The notes under the pieces are model-generated. The model searched no databases, was not told the DNA's origin, and saw nothing but the letters and a program-made list of their open reading frames with translations. Made by a program: the position numbers and the translations under genes. Positions 5,998 to 11,847 of a DNA stretch of 11,847 nt are shown one piece after another. Origin of the DNA: Bacillota bacterium (GTDB lineage: Bacteria; Bacillota; Clostridia; Christensenellales; Borkfalkiaceae); the NCBI GenBank assembly GCA_019423125.1, contig JAHZBZ010000004.1:1-11847 (forward strand), written 5' to 3'. Each line of letters opens with the position of its first letter. The stretch's first letter is position 1.

Positions 5998-7077
5998 TCA
6001 GTCAAAATACCCTTTTGCCGCAAGCAGTTCCGCCATGAGTACGGCGCCGCCCGCCGCGCCGCGGAGGGTGTTGTGCGAAAGGCAAACGAATTTGTAATCG
6101 AAGACGATGTCCTCGCGCAGGCGTCCGACGGAGACCGCCATGCCGTTTTCGAGGTTGCGGTCCAGTTTCGCCTGCGGGCGGTCGTTCTCTTCGAAGTAGT
6201 GCAAAAACTGCTTGGGCGCACTGGGCAGACCGAGTTTCTGCGGCTCGCCCGAGAAGTTCGCCCACGCCTCGAGGATCTGCTCTTTGGTCGGCTTTTTGTC
6301 GAAGGAGACGAACACCGCCGCCGTGTGACCGTCCGAGACGGGCACGCGCAGGCACTGCGCGGTGATCTTGGGCTCCTGTGCGTTCACGATCTCGTCCCCC
6401 TCGATGCGGCCCCAGATCTTGAGCGGCTCGCGCTCGGATTTTTCCTCTTCGCCGCCGATGTAGGGGATGACGTTGTCGAGGATCTCGGGCATCCTGTCAA
6501 AAGTCTTGCCCGCGCCGCTGATCGCCTGATAGGTCGAGACGGCGACTTTGGAGATGCCGAAGGAGCGCAGGGGGTGCAGTGCGGGGACGTAGCTCTGCAG
6601 CGAGCAGTTGCTCTTGACCGCGATGAACCCGCGTTTGGTGCCGAGGCGCTTTTTCTGCGCGTCGATGATCGCCGCGTGTTCGGGGTTGATCTCGGGGATG
6701 ATCATGGGCACGTCGGGAGTGAAGCGGTGCGCGGAGTTGTTGGACACGACGGGCACTTCCGCCTTCGCGTATTTCTCTTCGAGCGCGCGGATCTCCTCCT
6801 TTTTCATGTTGACGGCGCAGAACACGAAGTCGACCATGCCTGCGATCTTTTCGAGATCCGCCTCGGCATCGAGGACGACCATGTCCGCGAATTTATCGGG
6901 GATGGGGGAGGTCATCGCCCAGCGCGTCCCGACCGCGTCGCGGTATTTTTTGCCCGCGGAGGAAGGGGAGGCCGCGAGCGCGACCACGTTGAAGTTGGGG
7001 TGATCGGCAAGGAGCAGACAGAATCTCTGTCCCACCATGCCCGTTGCGCCGATGACGGCGACGTTGTACTTTTTCAT
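5998..7077 (-). CDS. asd: Aspartate-semialdehyde dehydrogenase, archaeal/fungal-type
   Basis: Reduces aspartyl phosphate to aspartate-semialdehyde with NADPH, supplying DapA. The 359-residue protein has the N-terminal nucleotide-binding loop GATGMVGQ (10-17). The catalytic Cys158 lies in KSNCSLQSY, and the active-site His251 lies in VPVSDGHTAAV. The length and the SNCS and YQAISGAGK motifs place it with the longer ASADH subgroup first known from archaea and fungi. That subgroup is also present in Clostridia. ATG 7077 is chosen because AGGAG lies at 7090-7086 and MKKYNVAVIGATG is the expected start. The frame stays open upstream to 7332, but that stretch is the riboswitch and its terminator. 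First gene of the operon asd-dapA-dapB. Confidence 0.95.
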   Translation of the reverse strand: MKKYNVAVIGATGMVGQRFCLLLADHPNFNVVALAASPSSAGKKYRDAVGTRWAMTSPIPDKFADMVVLDAEADLEKIAGMVDFVFCAVNMKKEEIRALEEKYAKAEVPVVSNNSAHRFTPDVPMIIPEINPEHAAIIDAQKKRLGTKRGFIAVKSNCSLQSYVPALHPLRSFGISKVAVSTYQAISGAGKTFDRMPEILDNVIPYIGGEEEKSEREPLKIWGRIEGDEIVNAQEPKITAQCLRVPVSDGHTAAVFVSFDKKPTKEQILEAWANFSGEPQKLGLPSAPKQFLHYFEENDRPQAKLDRNLENGMAVSVGRLREDIVFDYKFVCLSHNTLRGAAGGAVLMAELLAAKGYFD

Positions 7078-7108
7078 CTTTGTATCTCCTGAAAAATGAT
7101 TTGCAAAT

Positions 7109-7139
7109 AAAAAATGCGGTGCCGAAAAAGTGCACCGCA
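7109..7139 (-). terminator. Riboswitch expression-platform terminator before asd
   Basis: On the minus strand the arms TGCGGTGC (7139-7132) and GCACCGCA (7122-7115) form an 8-bp stem with a 9-base loop, followed by six T's and ATTT. It lies between the lysine aptamer and the asd ribosome site. It would cut transcription when lysine is bound. Confidence 0.88.
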
Positions 7140-7180
7140 AACCTGATGTGTCTTCTACGATAAGAGGGGAAGATCCCGTT

Positions 7181-7354
7181 GCCGTAAATAGCTCTCCACG
7201 CGCGGTGACAGTCGCAAAGGTATTCTCCCTTGCGCCCGGCGTCGGCAACATCGGTCGGGAAGCCGCGCCTCGGCGGAGATGCCCTTTCCCGTCGTCGGGG
7301 TCGACCGCCCCGCATGCGACGAAAGTACTCATGCTCGTCCGCTCCTCTATTCAG
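7181..7354 (-). ncRNA. Lysine riboswitch (L-box)
   Basis: The minus-strand leader of asd shows the L-box core elements. GAATAGAGGAGC (7352-7341) resembles the conserved AGAGGNGC start, and GAGTA (7330-7326) is the loop-E-type motif. A GGGAAAGGG...CGCCGAGG segment follows near 7285-7265. The element ends with CTGTCA...TGGAGAGCTATTT near 7212-7187. The outer helix P1 is GAATAG (7352-7347) with CTATTT (7191-7186). The transcription start predicted from the promoter falls at about 7355, just at its 5' end, and an intrinsic terminator follows. It is expected to lower expression of asd-dapA-dapB when lysine is plentiful. Boundaries are approximate. Confidence 0.9.
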
Positions 7355-7361
7355 CATATGA

Positions 7362-7390
7362 ATTTTAGCACATAAAAACACAAATGTCAA
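7362..7390 (-). promoter_or_regulatory. Sigma-A promoter of the asd-dapA-dapB operon
   Basis: On the minus strand a perfect TTGACA (7390-7385) and TAAAAT (7367-7362) are separated by 17 bases. A TGC precedes the -10, making it an extended -10. The start site would be near 7355, at the 5' edge of the lysine riboswitch. Confidence 0.9.
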
Positions 7391-7430
7391 AGATTTTTTC
7401 TCCCGCCGCAGAGATTTTGCATTATTTTAA

Positions 7431-7459
7431 TTGAAATATTTTCCGTTTTGTAGTAGAAT
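7431..7459 (+). promoter_or_regulatory. Sigma-A promoter of the membrane protein-hslO operon
   Basis: TTGAAA (7431-7436) and TAGAAT (7454-7459) are separated by 17 bases, in an AT-rich stretch. The start site would be near 7466, leaving a leader of about 45 bases with GGAGG at 7501-7505. It is divergent from, and about 40 bases from, the dap promoter. Confidence 0.78.
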
Positions 7460-7510
7460 AGGAAAAGCACAACAAGAAACAGAGAACTTGTCGGGCATAC
7501 GGAGGTCGCA

Positions 7511-8788
7511 ATGGCGCAAGGCAGAGACAACAACTTCATAGCCGCAATGTTGCAGGGCAGGGAGCGCGAAGAGGGGGCGCCGCGCGGCGAAGCACCCGAA
7601 AACCGCATTTCCTTCTTCTGGGATCTTTTCCGCGGCAGGTTTTCCAAGTTCGTTCTGATCGACCTCATGGTCCTGCTGTTCTGCATCCCGCTCGCGGTGG
7701 TCCTGTTTTTCCGTTACGGCGCGATCGCGGTCAAGGGCTCGCTCCTTCCGTTTTCGGGCTGGCTCGCGGGTTCGATCGCAAACCCCAACCTCGTCGGCGT
7801 TCCCGAGCAGATCGTGCTTTCCGCGGACACGCTCTACGGCGCCTTTCTCATCGTCGCGGCGTTTGTCGCGGCGGCGGGTATTTCGGGCGGCTTTTTCGTC
7901 GTCCGCAACATGATCCACACAAACGGCGAATTTTCCGCGCGAGACTTTTTCCGCGGCATCCGCGTGAACTTTGCCGCCGTCTTGCAGGCGACGGTGTTTT
8001 TCAGCGTCTGTGCCTATCTTCTCCGCCTCGGCGCGGACTATGCCTGCGTCAAGATGGCGCTGGGCGAAGGCTCCTACGGCCTGTGGATGACCGTACAGAT
8101 CGCGGCGTACGTCGTGATGGCGCTCGTCGGCATCCTCTTTTTCTGGATGCTTGCGGCGGGCACCGAATACCGCGTCGGGTTTTTCCGCATGCTCGCGGCA
8201 GGCGCGGCGATGGCGTGCAAACACTTTATCCGCACCGTCTTCGTGCTGGTCGTGGTCGCCGTTCCCGCGGCGCTGATGTACCTTTCCATGTACTTTTTGT
8301 CCGCTTCGGGGGACTTGTTGCTGCGCTTTCTGTTCGTGTTCATCGCGGCGTTCGTGCTCCTGTGCGGGGTCTCCTTCATGATCCTGCTCTGGTCCGTGTT
8401 TGCGGGTTGGGCGTTCGGACACAGCGTCCCGTTCGTGAGCGCACCCGTTCCCGCGGGCAAGGCGCAGAAGGCGCCCAAAGAGACAAAGGAGTCCAAGGCG
8501 GCCGCGAAAGAGGAGCCCAAGGAACTCATCCGTTCCGATCTTCCTTCCCGCCCCGTCAAGCCGATCACGGACGATCTGACCGTGTACGATCTGCCCGAGC
8601 ACTATTCCCGCGCAGATCTCGACAAGCTCCGCGATTCCAAAAAGACGCTCGCCGATGACGCCGCACGCTATGTCGCCGAACACAAGAACGACGAAAAATA
8701 TGTGGTCTACAACGCGAAATTCGAGCGCATCGAGTCGTCCGCAGACAAGAAAAAGGGCAAAAAGGCAAAGCGCAAGGGAGACAAGTGA
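7511..8788 (+). CDS. Polytopic membrane protein, DUF624/YesL-like
   Basis: Function unknown. The 425-residue protein has a hydrophilic N-terminus (1-32) and about six hydrophobic segments (roughly 46-74, 107-131, 152-172, 191-216, 239-263 and 268-300). A long Lys/Glu-rich hydrophilic tail runs from about 310 to 425 and ends in KKKGKKAKRKGDK. FFWDLFRGRFSKFVLIDLM, followed by a proline-containing first membrane segment, and later RNMIHTNGEFSARDFFRGIRVNF resemble DUF624 (YesL-like) proteins often seen in Bacillota; this is my recognition and not a search result. The charged tail is longer than I would expect for that family. GGAGG at 7501-7505 sets the start. It is the first gene of the plus-strand chain, and its stop overlaps the methyltransferase start (TGATG). 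Confidence 0.8.
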   Translation: MAQGRDNNFIAAMLQGREREEGAPRGEAPENRISFFWDLFRGRFSKFVLIDLMVLLFCIPLAVVLFFRYGAIAVKGSLLPFSGWLAGSIANPNLVGVPEQIVLSADTLYGAFLIVAAFVAAAGISGGFFVVRNMIHTNGEFSARDFFRGIRVNFAAVLQATVFFSVCAYLLRLGADYACVKMALGEGSYGLWMTVQIAAYVVMALVGILFFWMLAAGTEYRVGFFRMLAAGAAMACKHFIRTVFVLVVVAVPAALMYLSMYFLSASGDLLLRFLFVFIAAFVLLCGVSFMILLWSVFAGWAFGHSVPFVSAPVPAGKAQKAPKETKESKAAAKEEPKELIRSDLPSRPVKPITDDLTVYDLPEHYSRADLDKLRDSKKTLADDAARYVAEHKNDEKYVVYNAKFERIESSADKKKGKKAKRKGDK

Positions 8789-9522
8789 TGGGGGAAGCCT
8801 ACGACTATCTCGCCGACTGGTTTGAATATCTGAACTCGGACTGCGACTATGAAAAATGGTCGCAGTACTTATATGACCGCCTGTGCGGCGCGGGGATCGC
8901 GCGCGGGCGGGGACTTGACATCGGCTGCGGGAGCGGCGCGTTCACCCGCGCGCTCGCCCGTCGCGGCATGGACATGACGGGCTACGACGTCAGCGCGGCG
9001 ATGCTCTCGCGCGCGGAACAGCTCTCCGCAAAGGAGGGCGTCTTCCCGCGGTACGTCCTTTCAGACGCGCGGAAGATCCGCACGCTGGGCGGCAGGGCGG
9101 ACTTTGCCGTGTGCGTCAACGACTGCCTCAATTACATCCCTCCCGCCGACGTTCCCGCCTTTTTCGCGCGCGTCGCGGGCTGTCTGCGCAAGGGCGGAGC
9201 CTTTCTGTTCGACGTCTCCACGGCGTACAAGCTCCGCGAAGTCGTGGGCGGCAACACCTTTTGCGAGGACAGGGAGGAAGTCGCCTGGCTTTGGTTCAAT
9301 AAGTTATGCCCCGACCGCGTGGAGATGGACGTCACCCTCTTCGTGCGGGAGGCGGACGGCAGGTTTTCGCGCAGGGACGAGCGCCACGTGCAGTACATAC
9401 ACGAGCGGGAAGCGCTCCTCTCGGCGGCGGAGGGCGCGGGCTTCGAGGTGCGCCTGACGGAGGGCGCCTGCGGCGATGCGGAGGACAGGATGCGGCTCAA
9501 CGTGCTCTGCGTCCGCAGGTGA
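8788..9522 (+). CDS. Class I SAM-dependent methyltransferase
   Basis: Predicted cytoplasmic methyltransferase; the substrate is unknown. The 244-residue Rossmann-fold protein shows the SAM-binding motif I GLDIGCGSGAFT (42-53). Motif II follows as an acidic residue in MTGYDVS (63-69), then the DAR segment (93-95) and a motif-IV-like FAVCVNDCLNYIP (106-118). CLRKGGAFLFDVST forms the later strand, and the C-terminal part is of the methyltransferase type-11/25 kind. ATG 8788 shares one base with the preceding stop, with AGGGAG at 8775-8780; a GTG at 8785 would add one residue and is less likely. It sits between the membrane protein and hslO, 15 bases before the latter, so it is probably cotranscribed. 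The context does not reveal a target. Confidence 0.88.
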   Translation: MGEAYDYLADWFEYLNSDCDYEKWSQYLYDRLCGAGIARGRGLDIGCGSGAFTRALARRGMDMTGYDVSAAMLSRAEQLSAKEGVFPRYVLSDARKIRTLGGRADFAVCVNDCLNYIPPADVPAFFARVAGCLRKGGAFLFDVSTAYKLREVVGGNTFCEDREEVAWLWFNKLCPDRVEMDVTLFVREADGRFSRRDERHVQYIHEREALLSAAEGAGFEVRLTEGACGDAEDRMRLNVLCVRR

Positions 9523-9537
9523 AAAAAGGAGAGAAAA

Positions 9538-10458
9538 ATGCAGACGAAGGATAAGAAAGAGGACGTCGTCCTGCGCGCGCTCGTGTTCGGGGAGGAGGTC
9601 TCCCTCGCAGTTTTGGACACGACGCAGACGGTGAACAGGGCGATCGAAATACACGGGCTTTCGGCGCTTTCGGCGGCGGCGCTCGGCCGCACGCTGACGG
9701 CGGCGACCTATCTGTGCTCGGGACTCAAGGAGGAGCAGAGCGCGCTCTCGGTCACGATCAAGGGCGACGGGATCGGCGGCGGCATCTATGTCAGCGGCGA
9801 CGGCGCCCTGCACATGCGCGGCTTTATCGAGAATGTGAACGCGGAACTCCCCCCCAACGCGCGCGGCAAGCTGGATGTCGGCGGTTGCGTGGGGGCGGAG
9901 GGTTATCTCTCCGTGGTGCGCGATGACGGCGAGGGGCAGCCCTTCGTGGGCACGACGCGCCTCGTGAGCGGCGAGATCGGCGAGGACTTCGCGGCGTACT
10001 TTGCATACAGCGAGCAGATCCCGACGGCGGTCGCGGTCGGGGTGAAGATCGGCACGGACGGGCGCTGTCTCGGCGCGGGCGGTGTCTTTTTGCAGTCTCT
10101 GCCCGGCGCGTCGGAGGAGAGCATCGCAAAGGCGGAGGCGATGATCGCGAATTTCTCCGACATCAGCGCGCAGATGCAGGAGCACACCGCCGAGGAGGTG
10201 CTCCGCCGCTGGTTCGGCGATGTAAAATTTTACTCAAAAAAACCCGAATATAAGTGCAATTGCAGCAAAGATTATATAGAGGGGGTCCTCGCGGGATTGG
10301 GCAGAAAGGAGATCGAAGACATCCTCGCAGAGCAGGGCGAGATCCGCGTGCATTGCCATTATTGCAACACGGACTATGTCTTCACGCCCGCCGATGCGGA
10401 GCGGCTGATCTCCCGCGGAGAAAAAACTGAGGTTACGAATGGAAGAAAAGACGGTTAA
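9538..10458 (+). CDS. hslO: Redox-regulated chaperone Hsp33
   Basis: Cytoplasmic holdase chaperone activated by oxidative unfolding. The 306-residue protein carries the N-terminal Hsp33 fold, with the typical RTLTAATYLCSGLK (51-64) and GGIYVSGDGALHMRGFIENV (81-100). A C-terminal zinc-binding switch follows: Cys240 and Cys242 (CNC), and Cys273 and Cys276 (CHYC), 30 residues apart. All four zinc ligands are intact, so redox control should work. AGGAG at 9527-9531, six bases before the ATG, fixes the start. The DNA around the first two cysteines (about 10220-10280) is more AT-rich than the rest of the gene. The 3' end overlaps the next gene by 20 bases. Confidence 0.96.
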   Translation: MQTKDKKEDVVLRALVFGEEVSLAVLDTTQTVNRAIEIHGLSALSAAALGRTLTAATYLCSGLKEEQSALSVTIKGDGIGGGIYVSGDGALHMRGFIENVNAELPPNARGKLDVGGCVGAEGYLSVVRDDGEGQPFVGTTRLVSGEIGEDFAAYFAYSEQIPTAVAVGVKIGTDGRCLGAGGVFLQSLPGASEESIAKAEAMIANFSDISAQMQEHTAEEVLRRWFGDVKFYSKKPEYKCNCSKDYIEGVLAGLGRKEIEDILAEQGEIRVHCHYCNTDYVFTPADAERLISRGEKTEVTNGRKDG

Positions 10459-11847
10459 ATTCGATCTGAGCGCGGACAAGCTCCTCGACATCGCGGAGGC
10501 GCGCATCGACGGCGGGGACGCGATCGGCGCATTGCGCATGCTCCACAAATCGCTTGCGCTGTACGGCCCGGGTGCGGACGAATACGCGGATCTTGCGGAG
10601 GCGTACGACGATCTTGAGATCTTCGACCTGGCGGCGAACAACTGGTTCCGCTTTCTCGACGTATGCGAAGCGGACGAGCGCGTGGATGCCTACGAGGGAC
10701 TGGCGGCGTGCTATTACAACCTCGGCAACGAGGCGCGCGCGATGTACTATTACGAGCAGATGCTGCACGATAAATATGTTACGCCGTCCAATAATTTCGA
10801 GATGGGCGAGATGTTCAGTCATCCGCCGCGCAAACCCTTCCGCGTCACCTGGCCGCCCGAGCGCGCGGACTATTCGGAAGAGGTGGACGCCGGCCTGCGC
10901 GCGCTCAAGAGCGGCGAGTTCGACGTCGCCGAGGAAAAATTCCGGGCGGTGCCCGAACGCTCTCCTTATCGCAACGCGGCGATGAACTTCCTCGCGGTCA
11001 GTTATCTTCTGCAGGGCAAGGCGAAGGCCGCCGAAGAGATATGCACGTCGCTTCTGGACCGCGATCCGGACAGCGTGCAGGTGCTTGCGACATATGCCGC
11101 CGTTCTCACCGAACAGGACAGGCGCGAGGAGGGGCTTGCGGTCGCAAAGAAGCTCGCGTCTCTTGCCGCCGAGAGCCCCGACGAGATGTACAAGATCGCG
11201 ACCGTCTGCTGTGAAAACGGGCTTTACGAAGAGGCGTACGAGAAATTCCGCATCCTCGAAAAGACGGTGAGCTGTGATCTGACCCTTCTCTATTTCAAGG
11301 CGGTCGCGGCGCACAAGTGCGGAAAGGTGCGCGAAGCGCTCGCGGGCTTCGGCAAGATCCTCGATCTCTATCCCGACGCGGCGGTGGCGCGCTATTATTT
11401 CCGCGCCGTCCGCGCACAGGCGGAAGAGGGCGCGCCCGCGCCCGAGACGGCGTTTTACTACCGCGTTCCCAAAGAGGAGCGCGCGGAGCGCGTGGGACTT
11501 TTGGCGGCGCTTGCCGATGTCTCCGCGTCCGCTGTGCGAAATTACTGCAAGGAGACGGACATCACCGAACTTCTCGAATGGTGTTTTGACGAGTCGGACG
11601 GACAGGAGCCGAAGCTTCAGGTCTTGGGCATCAACGTCGCGGTGCGCGGCGGGATGGACGAGTTTGTCTGCGACGTGCTCCTCGATTCCACCGTCAGCGA
11701 TGTAGTCAAGGTAGAGACGGTACAGCGTCTCTGCGAGCGCAACCGCGATTTTTCCTGCGGCGTGGTGCTCTCCGACGTCTACCGCAGGATCTGTTTTGAC
11801 AGGGTCGAACTGGGCAGGGCGAAGCGTTCCAAGTTCGTGGCGGCGTA
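10439..11847 (+). CDS. TPR-repeat protein of unknown function (3' end outside window)
   Basis: Open to the right edge with 469 codons visible and no stop. The start is ATG 10439, inside the last 20 bases of hslO in another frame, with GAGG at 10429-10432 six bases upstream. No signal peptide or membrane segment is visible, so it is probably cytoplasmic. Helical tetratricopeptide-like repeats are visible at about 13-45, 47-80, 83-113, 181-211, 214-244, 249-277 and 282-312 (for example AYEGLAACYYNLGNEARAMYYYEQML and YKIATVCCENGLYEEAYEKF). Residues 340-469 are less repetitive and hold several cysteines. TPR proteins are protein-interaction scaffolds; partner and role cannot be told from sequence. 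Overlap with hslO implies translational coupling. Confidence 0.85.
   Translation, partial: MEEKTVKFDLSADKLLDIAEARIDGGDAIGALRMLHKSLALYGPGADEYADLAEAYDDLEIFDLAANNWFRFLDVCEADERVDAYEGLAACYYNLGNEARAMYYYEQMLHDKYVTPSNNFEMGEMFSHPPRKPFRVTWPPERADYSEEVDAGLRALKSGEFDVAEEKFRAVPERSPYRNAAMNFLAVSYLLQGKAKAAEEICTSLLDRDPDSVQVLATYAAVLTEQDRREEGLAVAKKLASLAAESPDEMYKIATVCCENGLYEEAYEKFRILEKTVSCDLTLLYFKAVAAHKCGKVREALAGFGKILDLYPDAAVARYYFRAVRAQAEEGAPAPETAFYYRVPKEERAERVGLLAALADVSASAVRNYCKETDITELLEWCFDESDGQEPKLQVLGINVAVRGGMDEFVCDVLLDSTVSDVVKVETVQRLCERNRDFSCGVVLSDVYRRICFDRVELGRAKRSKFVAA

Noticed and set aside
5992..7092. Long plus-strand frame opposite asd
   Set aside because: Antisense shadow of a clear asd gene; no ribosome site or family resemblance.
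7078..7332. Upstream 85-residue extension of asd
   Set aside because: The extra stretch is the lysine riboswitch and terminator; the true ATG has AGGAG and the expected N-terminus.
7427..8683. 418-codon minus-strand frame opposite the membrane protein gene
   Set aside because: His/Arg/Glu/Asp-rich translation typical of the antisense of a hydrophobic GC-rich gene; it also crosses the divergent promoter region.

Overview
The window reads as a conserved chromosomal segment of a GC-rich, endospore-forming member of the Bacillota, most likely class Clostridia. The basis is the spoIIGA-sigE-sigG sporulation cluster, a lysine riboswitch in front of asd-dapA-dapB, and strong Shine-Dalgarno sites (GGAGG/AGGAG) before nearly every gene. 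I cannot assign a genus; an uncultured gut lineage is plausible, but that is inference only.

Layout, left to right. Positions 1-472 carry no convincing gene: a near-perfect 17-bp hairpin (11-52) whose arms resemble IS3-family terminal repeats, then a field of degenerate direct repeats (80-387). A sigma-A-type promoter (473-501) drives a monocistronic sugar O-acetyltransferase of the Maa/LacA type (525-1238), closed by a strong terminator (1305-1341). After a roughly 400-bp non-coding leader come spoIIGA (1751-2599) and sigE (2593-3297), overlapping by 7 nt, then sigG (3374-4153) with a possible forespore-type promoter just before it. This is the classic cluster in which SpoIIGA activates pro-sigma-E in the mother cell, while sigma-G later acts in the forespore.

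The minus strand from 7390 to 4209 is one lysine-biosynthesis operon: promoter, lysine riboswitch with intrinsic terminator, asd, dapA, dapB, and two tandem terminators. The operon converges on sigG. It makes the tetrahydrodipicolinate precursors of diaminopimelate and lysine, and its pathway intermediate also feeds the spore solute dipicolinate.

From a back-to-back promoter (7431-7459) a plus-strand gene chain runs to the right edge: a polytopic membrane protein resembling DUF624/YesL (7511-8788), a class I SAM-dependent methyltransferase (8788-9522), the redox chaperone Hsp33 (9538-10458), and a long TPR-repeat protein that begins inside hslO and runs off the window (10439-11847). Overlapping or tight junctions suggest one transcript.

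I found no CRISPR array, tRNA, rRNA, intact transposase, phage gene, defence system or biosynthetic gene cluster. The less routine points are the left-edge hairpin and repeats, the candidate sigG promoter, the sigG/dapB terminator arrangement, and the unassigned membrane and TPR proteins.
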